Source: Bilabrum cf. latius
Taxonomy: Eukaryota; Bigyra: Bicosoecida; Bigyra; Bicosoecida
Direction of reading: 5' to 3'
Assembly (NCBI GenBank): GCA_965178125.1
Contig: OZ237747.1
Location: 62,001 to 126,000, forward strand
DNA length: 64,000 nt
This document shows, piece after piece, positions 1-13,260 of this stretch (positions within the stretch are counted from its first letter, which is position 1; every line of letters begins with the position of its first letter). The position numbers and the translations under genes are program-made. Below the pieces are notes generated by a model. It worked only from the letters and a program-made list of their open reading frames with translations, was not told the origin of the DNA and searched no databases.

Positions 1-69
1 CTAGACTTCTAGCTGATTCAAACTGTTCGCAACCGAGGGGTAGCTACCAGGCTACGCTTGTATCTCCGA

Positions 70-1597
70 TTATTCGGCACCTGTGGCACGACCCTCTCCA
101 CCGCCCACCTGCTCCCCCAACATGAGACCCCTGATGTCCAGCAGTTCCTTTGGCACGCGCGCCTCGACTCGGTTGAATTCCACTTCCCAGGCGGCCCCTT
201 CGCCTATCCTCCCCTCCTCCCCTTGTTCCCTGCCCTGCCCGTTCCCGTCCAAGCAGGCAGCACCCGACCGTTGGACGCGATGGATGCGCACCAGGCCTGC
301 TCTGCTTCCACTGCCGGCAGCTCGCGGGGCCGGCGCCGCCCCCGACACGGTTGGAGGGACGAAGCTGACCTCGTCCTCATCCTCCTCCTCGCAGAGCTCG
401 GCACTGAGGGAAAAGGCAGGGTGGCGACAACTGGCGTGGGGCGGTGTCCGGTGGCCGATGGCATGCGAATCGGCTCGCTGCTCTTTCACGACCAGTCTGG
501 TCTCCCTGTCCCTATCTGCCAGCAGCCCACACCTTGCCTCCGGACGGAGAGGCGCGCTGGGCACCGCGATCACAACTCGAGGGCTAGTGAGAAGAGATCG
601 TCCATCCGGCCTAGTGCGCCGCCCCCACAGGTTCTTGACCCTGGATACCCGCTCTGCTGCGCTCCCAGCAGTGCCAAGGGCCCCTTTGGCGCCTTTCTGC
701 TGCCTGCCAACGGAATCGGCACGACCTGCACTGCCCGCCCCGCTGCCTAACTCAAAGGGCGCCAGACTCTCGATGTCCGTGCCTCGGTTGCGCGCCAGGC
801 TGTCTGCTTGTGCCTATAACGCTTTGAAACCGGCCCTCACCCATGCTTGCATCCTATGCTACGGCGGTTTATCGCCCTGTGGCAAATCGTGCTGGGTGCC
901 AGAAATTGACGCACCGGAGCTGCTGCTGTCTCTCGCACCACCCGAGGCTTTCGGATTCGTCGAAGTCCCGCTGGTAGCACCAGCATTGAGATCTTCCTCC
1001 TCGTGGGGTCCTGCAAGTAGGGCGTTTGCGGCACGGTGCCTGGGCGTGCCTGTTCCAGCAAGCAGTCCGATGGCTCGATGAATGAGTGCGTTCTCGACGC
1101 TGGACCACCCCGCTGAGTGGACACTGCCCCTGTCTCTATGAGCAACTGATTCGAATGGAATTAGTTGGTCAACTCCAAGTACGGCAATGTGATGACGGTG
1201 GCTTGAGGCCGCTGATCCGGCACGCAAGACGCTGTGCATGATCGCTCGAAGCGAATCGCATTCACAGACGTTCACACCGGAGGCTTCAGGTGGACATACT
1301 TCTGAGCCCCGCTAGTCACTTAATGCAGAATCTTGGCAAGATCCCCCTTGGATTCGCTTCATGGCTGACAGGTCCAAGCAGCCTTGGCTGCTGCACAGCA
1401 TGGAGCAGCTGCCTTCGCCTTTGCGATACTCAAAATTCAGGCGGAGCAACCAGTCGATCGCAATACTTTTCCGTAGACTGCGCTTGTAAATACGAATTGC
1501 CGGAAACACGACGCATACTACCAACAATCACAGCTCCGTGCGTGAGCCAAACAGGCCATGCTCACTCAAAACAGTCGCCCTCCAGTACCGCCGCCAT
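70..1597 (-). CDS. Unknown protein, two exons, complete, with 3 UAG=Gln codons
   Basis: The proposed start ATG is at 1597-1595, giving the N-terminus MAAVLEGDCF. A GTGAGC donor and a GCGCAG acceptor bound an 88-bp intron (1478-1565). The phase matches exactly: GA from exon 1 joins T from exon 2. Exon 2 then stays open to TAA at 70-72 if TAG is read as Gln (three sites, for example 1312-1314 and 859-861). The product is 479 residues. It has a short hydrophobic-aromatic N-terminal stretch, a Ser/Gly-rich middle, an acidic EEEDEDE patch and a charged C-terminus (VEFNRVEARVPKELLDIRG). I do not recognise the family. The start lies 130 bp from the left end of the transposon. The opposite-strand frame at 83-1081 is compositional only. 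Confidence 0.6.
1478..1565 (-). other. Intron of the unknown gene at 70-1597
   Basis: The donor is GTGAGC at the upper end and the acceptor is GCGCAG at the lower end. Splicing joins a 32-nt first exon to a 1408-nt second exon, making 480 codons exactly. The CGCAG end matches the other introns of the window. Confidence 0.6.
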
Positions 1598-1727
1598 TGT
1601 TGCCTCAATAGCCGAACCAAGCGCAAATGGATCGATAATATTTGAATTGGCTGTTGCTCAAGCCGTATGCCTGTGTTGCCCACTGCGGTGACCACAAGCC
1701 AATGATTCTTTGGTCGATTTCGGAATT

Positions 1728-1780
1728 CGTCCCCCTCCCGTGCCCAAGCGTGGGAGGGGGGGGTCCCACGCTTGGGCACC
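1728..1780 (+). repeat. Left terminal inverted repeat of the transposon (53 bp)
   Basis: The sequence starts CGTCCCCCTCCCG. It contains TGCCCAAGCGTGGGA, a run of eight G, then the inverted form of the same motif. It is identical over 53 bp to the reverse complement of 14607-14659, and the match ends at both edges. The repeat is itself nearly palindromic and could fold as a hairpin. Confidence 0.85.
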
Positions 1781-2377
1781 CCTGCCCAAGCGTGGGACCC
1801 CCCCGTCCACGCCTGGGCACCCTACGCCTGGAGCAGTCATCTGACTGCTCCAGCTAGTAGTTTAAAAGATGTTATGAACTCTAAATAAGATAAAGCTCAC
1901 ATACTCTTTACCGAGATGATTGAGGATCATATGGTCGCGGACCGGCCTGTGTTTGGACCAGCGGAACAGACCCATTTGGGGACGACGAGGATTGGCCCCA
2001 TAATGATCGTGTTCGCGCGCAGTTCATAATGAAGTTCATTTTCAATATTTTATTCTGGATATGGATATGGGCGCCGTTGTACCTTTTGGAAGGCCTGGAG
2101 CGGGGAATGGCTCCGATGGACCACTTGCAGGTGGACAAAGCATAGACAACCGTACACCTGACACAAAACGGTCCAAAAGATTATGATGGCGCGCAAAGTG
2201 GCTATAGCCCATATTTAATATCATACTTTTGGCGACAATGTTGGGGTCGCCATTGAGACACAAAGGACACAAGGGCTCGGACACTGGTAGCTAAGATTTA
2301 TCAATGTGTGCGTAGTTGCCACAGTCGTACCAAAAGCCTAAATAATTAGCCATCAAACCGGTAAATGAACGCATTTC
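1781..2377. other. Left subterminal region of the transposon: motif copies and a hairpin
   Basis: Two further copies of the TGCCCAAGCGTGGGA-type motif lie at 1783-1797 and, degenerate and inverted, near 1806-1819. They are followed by a perfect 12-bp-arm palindrome at 1828-1853 (arm CTGGAGCAGTCA, 2-bp loop). The rest up to the TAA of the transposase gene is AT-richer and shows no coding frame I can support. Confidence 0.6.
1828..1853. repeat. 26-nt perfect hairpin inside the left transposon end
   Basis: The 12-nt arms CTGGAGCAGTCA and TGACTGCTCCAG are separated by TC. The position just inside the subterminal motif copies suggests a protein-binding or structural element of the transposon end. 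It could also be a transcript terminator for the minus-strand gene, whose TAA is 525 bp away. Confidence 0.5.
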
Positions 2378-5300
2378 TTACAGTGGTGAAGTCGCCACTA
2401 GGCGGATAAACTCTGCACCAATATCAGGCATTCCTAGCGGGGCCCAACCGCCTGCACTACCTTCGTCCCGGTCTATTCCATTGGTCGCTCGACGCGCAGC
2501 AAGTGGCCGAATTATGCTGTCAAGTGGAACAACATCTAGCCTGGGTCTAGCCAGGAATGGGGCATACGGTACTGGAAAACCAACTTGGGCCCACCATGTC
2601 TTCTCAAGTTCGAGTGAGAAGGGAGTGCGCACAAAGAGTGCGGGACCTGGCTTTTCGCCACCTGCTTCCGTCGATGGCGCTGTCTCGAATACTGACGAAG
2701 ATGAGGATCGAGATGATGGCTGACTGCTAGGCGCTTCAAGGGATGATGCACGTCCGTGTTTAGGCAGCAGTCCCGCCTAGCTAGAACTCTCAGCGGCTGA
2801 TGCCCTGTACAGCATACTATCCCATGCCAAACCCTAGGCTCTTCTGCGACGCATCGAAGCATCTGCAGGATTTGCTTCATCTCCCCTCGACTGATACATA
2901 CATCTGAATCGCTAATCCATCAAATCGAGTGGACTTCGGCCAGCCGCCACTTGCAGTGATGCATCGAGTGCAATGCTCACTGCGTCCGATGCTGAGCGAT
3001 GAGTATCGAATGGTCGCACAGGCTCGGGCAAACTAGCACTGCTGTTCTACTCGCCGACTACTTTGCCCACTACCATGCCCCGTTGCTCATTGAGTACTGA
3101 AACCAGCGTCCGGCGTTCCGCAACACTCTTCTCCGATTCCATCCGGGCTGCTGTTGCAGATCGCCACAGTGACGCAACAGCGTTTGTTGCTAGCTTGATT
3201 TCGTCACCGCCTGTTCGCCGGCGTTTCCTAGGGCGGCCATCATGTGACACATCCTCTGGGACGACTGGCTCGTCCTCCCAGTTCCCCTAGGAGCTCGTCC
3301 GTAGGTTCGGAGGCACCGATATAGGTGGGTTGTAGCTCGCGATAGGCATCTCAAACCCTCTACCAACAGCCTCTCGTGATTTAGCTGCCTCTTGGAGATG
3401 ATCGCTCGAAATAGAGTTCTCGGACACGCGTCGTCCACCAATAGAGGCATCCGCAGAGCCAATGGCAAAGCCACCTCTCCAAGCACGCTGCTCGTCAGAT
3501 GTCATTCTTCTATGCTTACCCCATGAGCTTCCCCATGCTTCCATTTCTGTGGCTACTTCAGGCGCATCGTCGCAGTCTTCCTCGCTTTCGTACTCGTATC
3601 GGCGTCGCTTGCGTCCCCTACTCCTTCCAGCCTTCGCCGCTGGCAAATCCCGCACGCTGCTGATTTGACCCCCTGCGGCCAAACTTGGGCGCCCCTTTGA
3701 TGGCGTGTCGTCAGTGAGCTGCATGGCGTGTTGATGGGCGTGTCTTTCCTACGTTCGCCCCCCCATCTCTTTGGCTTTCTTCGAAGCTACCCGCTTCCTT
3801 TGAGATTTCGGCGGGTACACTCTTTCCAGTGGTGCGAATCGTCTAATGACTGCCATGGTTGCTTCTGTTCCAAGCGGTGATACAAAGCAAACAAGTTCCC
3901 CGACGCACCATGGATTGTCACTTTCATCCCACGCCACCTCGTACGTTGGCTTTGCCTAATTTACCTCCGGGTGGTAGGCCACCATGCATCCACCAGTTGC
4001 CTCACTGTCGTTGATGCCATCGTTAAAATCGAACGCATTTCCATGCATGCCTGTGGAGTGGCACATGGAAGTCGCTAGTCTATGCTTGACCCTGCCTCCA
4101 TCCATATTGGCGAACCGATGGATGTCAGCGAAGCCGCGATCTATGTGAAACTGCTAGTTCTCAGCGGCTGCTGCCGTACCGTGTCGTTGCATGAAAGCTT
4201 CTCGTAACACGCATATTCCATGCAATACGTGAGAGGGTTTAGCGCCGCCAATCGGGTGGTTCAAGCACCGCTGTCGAACTCGATTGAACATCGCCGAGCG
4301 AGATGCACACTAACGAAGTCTTTGCACTTCTCTCTCGGTTGCCGTAAGCCTGTGTGGAGACCTGGGCGCTGGTGACCCTGCACCCGTACCCCCTTGACCG
4401 CTTGAATCAGAGCCTGCACGTGCTGCAACATCGACTTGGCCCGCTCCACCGCTCGCGGATAGACCGAGCACCGCTGATGAGTCAGGCCTAGGAGGTTCTG
4501 GCGGCAGTACCTAGTAGTATACTGACATACTTGCAATAATGTCAGCAGCATGATTGGGCAGAAGTGGCTAACGGCTTGCACCATGGGTTTGCCTATAGCA
4601 CACACGCGGTAGTGGAGCATCAGCAAGGATCCACTTATGCTCGCGCCATGAAAGGACTTCTGCGGCACAGCGTGGCCCGCTCCATCGTCTGGACCCATGG
4701 TGCGGTTCGCACCTTGGCTACGTTTCGCTATGAGAGACCTCAAAGCCCCCGTTGAGGTCATAACGCTCCTACGCGAAAGAGAATGCTCTAAGTACGTCTG
4801 GTGCCACCTGTTGCTACACTCCACGCTTCTAGCGAGTGTTGAGCCAAGTCGCTTGTGATGAACGATCCGCGCTCCCCGCAATCTATTCCAAGAAAGTTGC
4901 TGAACTTGGGGCTAAATAAGCTTCGTGCGGGCTTCTTTGATTGGCATCTAGTGTCCCGACAACATGGTCATGTTCTGCGCCCGCTTGAACTAAGAGGTCT
5001 GGTGTAAGAGCACCTACTCGAAGAGCAGCCTCACGAGCAGCTGCCGTGGCGGTGTCATCTATACCGTACTTGGCTGACAAAGCCCTGGACGTGCGTCTTC
5101 GTACATCATTTCGAAGGCGTCGTCCTGCTAGTTTTAGATCAGAACCACGCTGTTGCCTGGCCCACTCCTTTATCGTTCGGTTGTAGCCTTCCATTGCTGC
5201 CGTGGTCTACCCCTTAGGTAGCCCATTCAGCAAGCATGACTCAAGTAGATGCTCAATGTCGTGTAGCTTGCTGTGCATTCCAAAGGCATCTTCAACGTCA

Positions 5301-8300
5301 GACTTGTTGTGCCTAGCGTACAGTTCCTTGCGCACCTGTGCCATGGTTGCCCTCAACGTAATACCAGCCGAGCTCCTTGATATCACAGTGTCGACTGGCA
5401 TGGCATCAGCCCTCGTGATTGATAGCAGCTGCAAAGCAGAGGACAACATGAGCTGCACTGCGCGCAGTTCCCCGTGTGCCAGCCTCAAAGGTCCCCATGG
5501 GTCAACCAGCCGAGCTAAAGCATGTACCACCGCAACATTCTCTTCTGCTGTAACACACGTGTCGCTGAGCGACTGCTGGAACCGCTCGCCGCGTTGGATG
5601 CTGCCTCTGGCACTGCCCATCAGCATCGGTGAGAAATATTGTCCTACCCCGGAGGTACTCGCTACTCTAGGAGGGCACTAAGGCATGAAGCGCACTCCAG
5701 ACGCTCTTGATTGCTCTCGCAACAGCAATTCTGGGTTGGATCGCTCCTGGGATGGTATAGGTGCTGCTGCGCTCGACAGCAGTCTCCCTAGCTTCTCCAC
5801 ATATACCTCAATGTCTCGACCCGTGAGGCTGGCAGCTCGCTGCAAACGCTGTATGTCGCTAGCAATGATGACTTCTAGCACAGCAAGTCCCGCTAGCGAG
5901 GCAACTTGAGCACACAAGCTTCCTGTCAGGGTGTGCAGATCATCGAATGCCACCAGTGAGCTAAAGTCTATGTCTGATCGCCCTGCAATAGCGTGTAGCA
6001 GGCGCTTCCCATCGCACAGGAGTGTAGTCACGACGCCTGCCGTCCGGCCATTGCTGCTACTGCTGCCAGCTAAGATATCGTCTTGCACCGCTACTGAGTC
6101 ATGTACAACTGCAATCTATACGTGCTCCTGCAACAATGAAGGCACGCCATCAAGGCTATCGGATAGTCCCGCCGCTGCAAGCAAGCTTGGTGCCTTCTTG
6201 GATGATGCCCTGTGCATGACCCTTGCTGCCTGCATAGTCATGTGCGTTGTAAACTGCGGCCGTTTTATGCCTCTGTGGATTGGATCCACCCAGCTTCGTC
6301 CACGGCCCAACCGCACCACATCCTCCTCCACGGAAGTTGCTATCGTCGCGCACAGGGCGTGGTGCAAATAAGAAGCCTAGGTTGGCAAAACGAAAGCTTG
6401 CCCAGTAGGCCCAAGCTTTGAAGCCTGTACTGCAGGGCGGCCATACTTGTCCGGGACACCATGGCCAGAAGCCTGTTCTCTCTCGCGATCCTCGCTGCCA
6501 TCTTCATTTCCATCGTCACTACCGCTGGAGCTTGGCCCATGTGCTGCTCGCCCCTACCAGTAGGACACGGCTCGCATCGCATCTTTGTATGGGACAGAGT
6601 CGGTACTGGCAGACAAACACTTGGGACAAACGTTGGCCTTGTATCCCAGAATGTCAGCCAGCTCTGGACCATCCGCTACGATCAGTCGAAGTGTGACGAA
6701 AAATTCCAGCGTGCGAAGACCCAGCTTGTACGGGACGCTGCCCTGCGGGACCCTGACTCTGATTGGCCCCCGGCTGGTATGCAACATCAGCTATATCACC
6801 ACTCGATTCCATAACGACCTAAGTGCATCTCGCTTGCTTGAGGTTCTGTATGGCATGACACCAATAATTGTGCGTAGGTGATCCGTTGTCGAGGCTGCGC
6901 CTAGAACACACGCGCAAAGTGTGTGAACGTTCTTGACGGAGTACGAAAGGGTGGCGTCGCTCCATAAGCATATAGGGATATGGACACGGAGGTGTGACTG
7001 CAAGAGCTCTGACTTGGCAGGGGGTGTATGACCATCAGACTAGACAGCCGAGTGCTACTGGGCTCGCACGGCAGTTCGCCACGTTTCCCAATTGAACGTC
7101 GACGCGGTCGAACAACACCGAGCTTGCCAATCAGAAGCGACGGAAGCAAACGAAGTCTGGGGTGTAGCGCTTGCAGAGCCCCCTTGCGCCAAAGTTAGCA
7201 CGAAAGTCCAGAAAGACTGCGGGTCTTTGTCACACAGTGTGGTCACGATGGCCATGGCTGGATCGACGGCGAAGCCGCCTGTGTCAGGGCACAGGTCAAT
7301 GTCCAGCTCCACGAATTGCAAATAACCCTCGCCGTTGTCACAATCAAACCATTCAGCAGCCAATTCTTCTGATACTGCCGCTGCCTCAAAGCTGGCGGCT
7401 ACATGCTGCGAGATGCAAAAGCAATAGAGATGCTGCAGGTGTACCTCTCATCGTGGCAGTTCTTCAACTGCGACTGCAAGCGCTTATCTCACATCTAACT
7501 TCTGGATAACCTTCTTTGCTGCTCGCACTCGATTGTACTCCGTTGACGCAGTTCGCGCACTGTGGAATTCTCGCAAGCACCGAGCAGCATCCTTGCGAAC
7601 GGCCTGCGCAGCAGCCGGATGCTTGGCTTCCAGCCCGCGGGCCGTGGCCTCCTGTTGCTGCTCAAAGGCCTGCAGCGCCTCATTGATGGCACGATCGGGA
7701 TGCTTGGACCCTAGAGCTCGCTTTACAGACTTGCACAGAGTTTGTGCGAGCCCGACATCCTCCGATTCAGCCTCCTACACATAGTGCAGCATCTGGGTCA
7801 GTGCCTCCTCGTGCGCATCACCGGCCTTGGCATATGAGCTCACTGCACTGGCAGGGATATACACGACTCTTGTCAGGCCTTGTGCGGCTACTTCAAGTGC
7901 CGGAGGGTCAACTATGGTTGGCGTGGCTCGGGTGTTGCCGTCTGGAGCAGGGGCATGGCGCAGCCAATCACCGGTACCGGAGTCGCCTGAACCCGGCAAC
8001 GAGTCACTTGATGCCAATGAGCTTGGAGTAAGTTCTATATCTGTATCTGGCTAGAACCCCCCGCCGATATTTTCCATGTAACCACCTGGATCCAAGGATT
8101 CTAACAGATGCATGTCGCTTGCTCGGAGTCTTGCGTCGGAATCTCCGACGGTGTTCGACATTGGAGTCCTTGCATCTATGCCTGATCCAGCCTATGTCTC
8201 TGAATCCGGCTCAACCACAGCTGCTGCAGCACTTATACTGTTGTTCGAATGTGATTGCACTCCACTTCTGGTTGACCGTGATAGCTCCGTGCCAGCTCCC

Positions 8301-8353
8301 TTGCCAGCTTCCCCAACCTAATTGTTGCTGCAAGGTAATGGCAAAGCAAACAT
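2378..8353 (-). CDS. KDZ/Plavaka-like transposase, UAG=Gln code, one intron
   Basis: One frame stays open from an ATG at 8353 (upstream TGA at 8449-8447) to TAA at 2378-2380, using many TAG codons as Gln. The only other interruption, a TAA near 7485, lies in a clean 87-bp intron (7406-7492, GTGAGA...CTCGCAG). The product is about 1962 residues. Three regions resemble Plavaka/Tnp2/KDZ transposases. One is PICLWSDATLSYS followed by NVH near residue 427. Another is LIVADGPELADILGY followed by the zinc-knuckle-like CPKC near residue 535. The third is KLHDIEHLLESCL with MEGYNRTIKEWAR near residue 1000. The C-terminal third has basic nuclear-localisation-like clusters (GRSRGRKRRRYEY, RPRKRRRTGG). 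It probably catalyses element mobility. Alternative starts exist at 8383, 8161, 8113 and 8077. Family placement is tentative; the reading frame is not. Confidence 0.7.
7406..7492 (-). other. 87-bp intron in the transposase gene
   Basis: The donor GTGAGA follows the GAT codon at 7495-7493. The acceptor TTTTGCATCTCGCAG precedes CATGTAGCC. Splicing is phase 0 and removes the only in-frame TAA of the gene. The CGCAG end is identical to host introns. Confidence 0.75.
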
Positions 8354-9201
8354 TCGGTAAATATTATTACGCGCATATTCCATAATTACTGAAGGTTGGA
8401 TACGATAGTGACAAAGGGATGCGAACCGGACTACACCATCACTACCTCACCTGGGATCTACTCCCACAGACTGTGCGACGGATCCTTGCCGTAAACCGAT
8501 CTAAGCTATACTTGCCTGAATTTGGCTAAGTTGTTGCACCGCCTCGAGTGTGCGCTAAAACTCAACCGAGGTAAGCCGTCCGAGATCCTGCAGCCGGACT
8601 CCTTCAGCTCCTCTGACGTTCTACTCAGCGTCTCGATATCCATCGGGTAGGTATCTACGCAATAATTCCAGTGCATTTGCGCACTTTTGGCTGCCACATC
8701 GTAAGCAGTGCGCATGCATCTTGTCCTTGATACCGAGCCGTGCACCACAAGGTGCAGTGGCACACGATACAGAGCTCATCACGCTGGTTGTAGAGCCTCG
8801 CACACACGAATAGAATAATAATAGCTAAAAGGGTACCTCTAGACGAAAGTATAGGCGCGAAGAGTTGAGAATTTAGCCAAACTTTCTAATTGCCAGCGAA
8901 CAGCGGAACCAGATCGGATCAGAATCGCGGCGCCACGACCGTTGCAAATCGCGCACAAACAGCCTTGGGAGCATACATACAGTCAGTATATCAGGCGTTT
9001 GTACCTTTCAGTCATTTAACCTGAGCTTGGTTTTGCCTTCGTGATTGGTGAGTACCTAGTTTCCCCCAAAAAGCAGTACAATGATTGCGATGGCACTGCC
9101 AAGCAGGATGTCCCACTCAAATCTCGGAGGCAAGTATTATATTTTTGCCCTACTCTAGCATCCTTTTATTCAGCAGGTCCGATAGATTCGATTCTAGAGC
9201 T
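8354..9201. promoter_or_regulatory. Central divergent promoter region of the transposon
   Basis: This 848-bp stretch lies between the starts of the two opposite-facing transposon genes. No convincing coding frame covers it. A GTGAGT donor-like site near 9050 leaves room for a 5' exon of the plus-strand gene. Otherwise it should hold the two promoters. Confidence 0.5.
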
Positions 9202-12200
9202 ATGATGCAGACAGCAGCGGCATCAGCCGCAGGAAGTGCGCCCGCCACGCTAAACGGTCGTGAATTGGACGCAGCTGCTGCCAGCGCGGCACGGCCGATG
9301 GATTCGCAATCGCTATCGAGCCGAGCTGTGAGGTCCCCAGCTCAGGTAGCTGTAGCAATCTCGACCGGGAGATTGGATGCAACCTTGTCCCCGCCGAGGG
9401 AAGACGAGCAAGCAGCACATTCAAACTTCGTATAGGCTATGCTACAGCATATGCCAAATGAAGCATTTGCACCACGGCTTGGAGGTTGTGCTGATATGTC
9501 CCGCGTTCTAACGGCGGTGGTGATCGACACCGTAGCCGGCATGCTATGCAGGATTCCAGGTCGAGATCCGAGGCACGCCGCTCAACTACAGCAACTGAGT
9601 GCAAGTCGGACACATCATGGAGTCAACCATGTTGACATTCTCCAAGTTCCAATAGTGAACCAAGATGGACATCCAGGCAAATTCGATCCCGGCAAGTTGG
9701 CCAAGGTTAACGAGGCTGATGATGCTGTTGTTAACTGGGCACGTGGCACTTCAAGTTACGGCGGGTCTTCTAGTTCAAGTTCGAGCGGGACATCCTCTGC
9801 ATTAGCTCTGAAAGCCAGGCTGTAGGTTCGACAGGGGTTGCTGGCTGCTCGGAGTGTATAGATGTTGTAGGGCCGCGAACATGCTGCGATCCGGAGCGAG
9901 ACTGCGAGCTAGGTGGCTTGTGACGTGATCAGTATAGGAACGGCAGCAGAGGTTCTTGCCGTCATCCGTGCTGCAATGGTAGGACCTGGACGCCAGCTTC
10001 CTGTAGACATTTTGCCGAATGCTATCCCGGAAGCAATCAAGGGTAGCTCCGCCCGACTCTGCCAGGACATTTTTGCAGGCGCGGCACTTGTAAACCCTAA
10101 GACGGATGCTGGCAGTACGAGCATCATTTCTGGCCCACTGAGTTGCGTGTCTGTTGTCAGCAGGCTGGCAAAGGCTAGCAAGACGAAAGGAGGACAGGCT
10201 GCTGGTGGAAAGAAGGCGTAGCAAGCAGAACTGATGAGGTAGCTTGGAACTCTACGAAGCAAGAGACGCTCACGGCCTTCCGGTGAGCGGCGATACGTGA
10301 AGGCGGAGCATGCTCGGCTTGAGCGGGAGGGGAGAGGACAGGCTACCATATCGACAGTGAGCATCTTCTAGCATGAACGAGTAGCAGCACTTGCAAAGGC
10401 AGCAGGTATGCTAGCTTCGTGTTTGCTGTCGACTGACGACAAGACAGCCCGAACAGCACGGGTCAATCAAGCTGTGCAGCTGGCATCATCACTGTCTGAA
10501 AGACAATGCGTCGAGCTTGGGTACAACGAGGCACTCCTGTCCCTCGAAGTCTCCGCTCAGACTAGCTTGCGGCGGGCGCTACAGAGCCTTCACAGCGAGG
10601 TAGAATCCGAAGACGATAAGAAAGGTGTTAAGGTGGTGATCGACTCCTTGATCACACTTAGTGGAGAGGATGCAGGCTTGGCCGCACACCTGGCTGCAGT
10701 AGCATCGGTTGCTCAGGACGATGGGAATGACTAGTCTGTCGGTCTCAAAGTTATGCTTGGGCTCATCGCACTGGCTGACTTTACTGCTCTTGGTTTGCGA
10801 ATGGGCATATACTACTGGAGCAGCGACGGCAGCGATGACGCTACGTTCGAAGCGAGACCGGTGCAATTCCCAGTATCGCTATGCGGCAATGCAATCGTGC
10901 AGGCCCTTGTCAAGGCAAGGGACGAAGTATTCCGGAATCGCAAGGGATGCACAGTGCAAGCTTGCCCACCTGCCAGCGAGGGTGGACTCGAGCTAAATCA
11001 TCCATCCGGGCTGGACAGAACGTAGCAGGCAGCTTTTTGCTCTCTCATCGATGCTTGTATTGGACGTAGCACAGCTGCATTCATCAACGTTGTCGGAGAC
11101 TGCGCTTCGGCGGGTGTTTCGATCGATTCCGGAGACCACATAGTTGAGTCATATTGGATGTCCAGACACCAAGCCTGTATCGTGCGGAATGCCAACGTCG
11201 CTGCCCTTGGTGATGGTGCTGTCGATCACGTGAAACGATGGTTGAACGACACCACGAAAGAGGCACCTGCTTGTGAGTCTAGGATTGAGACGGTGTTTGC
11301 TATTGCAAACCAACTTGGTTTTTCTAGTCCGGCCGGGGCGCCATTGAACTCTGCAGAGCACAGCGCGTTCAAGTTATGGGTGTTGGCTGAATCCAAAGCA
11401 CGTGCGCCCCTGTCCAGGTTCGAGACGGCATGCGACCTGGTGGCATCAAGATATCCACATGACGCTGGTGTTGTTCCTGCTGTCGTTCGGTTGCTGGTGA
11501 CAGACACCACGTCACGATGCGTACACTTCCGTCGGGCCGGGATTGACTTAGCAGCTGTGGCGGTGGTAGCAACATAGCTAGATGAGGACTCGATTCAAGA
11601 CGAGGGTGAGCCAGCAGATCGCACTGCCACGTCAGGGGCTGCAGCAGGATTGCCCGCATCGTCTGATTCTACCGGTCCATCTCCACTGGACTAGCTGGTC
11701 GACTTAACTGCCGTTGCCATACACACGCTTGCCAATCGATGCGGCTACTCCTTCGACTCACCTGACGGGGAGGGTAAAGACGCTGGTGATGACGGCTGTA
11801 GGGTCGCCGACTTGGACGAGGTCGCTCGAATTATCAATAGAGATCGACGTATACCTAGCCGTATGTTGTACAAGCTGCCAGACGTAGTAGCAGCTGGCGG
11901 TCCGAAACAATTTCCGCGTTTGTCTGACGTAGCCCTACTTGCTGCTTCCCACCTTCGATCAGTTCGAGTAGGCATCAAGAATACTATAGGAGTCTCTAGG
12001 ACGGTGGAGAGGCTTTCCCGATCAGATCGAACGAAATGGATTGCAAGCAGCAAATGCAAGAAGGCGTGGAGAGACTGCAATGCACTTGGTAGCCATGCAG
12101 TGCTGGATGGCATGCTCTCCCGGTCCATGTCAGACAAGCTCTTCAGGATTCCGATTTAGTATGGATTCAAAGAGGCATGTGATGCGGCATCTGATGGAGA

Positions 12201-13060
12201 ACCAGCGTGCTGCCAGTTCCCTGTGTGCCTGCCGTACCGCATGATCGAATTTCCGGTAGCTGCCGCGTTGGCGATCGACATGACATAGAAGAAGAACCCT
12301 CACAAGCATATCCTAGCTGGGATTTCTGGAGCTAGCTCTAGCGCAATGAATGCCTGCCTCAGATAGTATCGGTTGTTGCTCCCGGACTGCAGTCCTGGCG
12401 GTGTTGAGCGGCATCGTGTTTCCTCGTGCCTGAAGGCACTGCTCGAGTACGACGGCAGAGCTACGCCCGCCTCGCTAATCAAGAACATGTGGCTCCCCAA
12501 GGATGTTCGAGAACGAGTGTCGCCCGATGTTGTAGCTGAAACTGACAGCTCCATTGAGCTAGTTGTCACTATTGCACCGGGACTGCACAGCTTGGCATCA
12601 GCAAAGAGCGGCATCCCACTCTTATCCTCATGCGATTTACCTGACAGTGAAGAACCAATCCACATAGTTCGCGCACTCCTTCCTGGGGTGTTGGCTCGAG
12701 CAGCGCTGATAGGAGCGGGGTTGCATATTGACCGCTTGAAAAGTTCATCTTTCTTTCCTGGGCAAATACCGGCCAGCAGCATGGAGCTTGACTTGCAAGT
12801 AGGGCCAACCTCAGGAAGTGGGGTGAGTCGTACTAGAGCAGGAGTTGATTCGGATGAAGACAGTACTGCCGCTGGCAGTGAGCGCAGATTGCGCTAGCAC
12901 CATGGACTGAGCTCTGCACTGGAGTCATCCTCTTCTTCCGCAGCTGCACAATAGCCGGAGGGTCCTGGCACTCGACGCTCCGCCCCCATGTTCAAGAACA
13001 AATCTGAACCAAATGCTGATGGGAATGAGAAAGACCCTGAGGAGCCGCCGCGCCGGCGTC
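9202..13060 (+). CDS. Second transposon gene, unknown function, runs into the assembly gap
   Basis: A single frame is open from ATG 9202 (or 9205) to the N gap at 13061, at least 1286 codons, only if TAG is Gln. Every interruption in seven apparent fragments (for example 9433, 9823, 10219, 11023, 11575, 12157, 12895) is TAG. The protein is of mixed composition with long helical, fairly hydrophobic segments. It has a Ser run (GGSSSSSSSGTSS, near residue 195) and a basic stretch (LRSKRRSRPSGERR), and before the gap it turns charged and Glu/Pro/Arg-rich. I recognise no domain. Its place opposite the transposase inside the terminal repeats suggests an accessory transposition protein. The C-terminus beyond the gap cannot be assigned. 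One candidate is the short frame ending TAA near 13430 (tail KRKLSARTPPA). Confidence 0.65.
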
Positions 13061-13260
13061 NNNNNNNNNNNNNNNNNNNNNNNNNNNNNNNNNNNNNNNN
13101 NNNNNNNNNNNNNNNNNNNNNNNNNNNNNNNNNNNNNNNNNNNNNNNNNNNNNNNNNNNNNNNNNNNNNNNNNNNNNNNNNNNNNNNNNNNNNNNNNNNN
13201 NNNNNNNNNNNNNNNNNNNNNNNNNNNNNNNNNNNNNNNNNNNNNNNNNNNNNNNNNNNN
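13061..13260. other. Assembly gap, exactly 200 N
   Basis: A run of 200 undetermined bases, probably a placeholder of unknown true length. It interrupts the second transposon gene near its 3' end. Confidence 0.98.

Noticed and set aside
83-1081. 332-residue plus-strand frame
   Set aside because: The Ser/Pro/Arg composition mirrors the minus-strand gene, which has matching splice phase, start and TAA.
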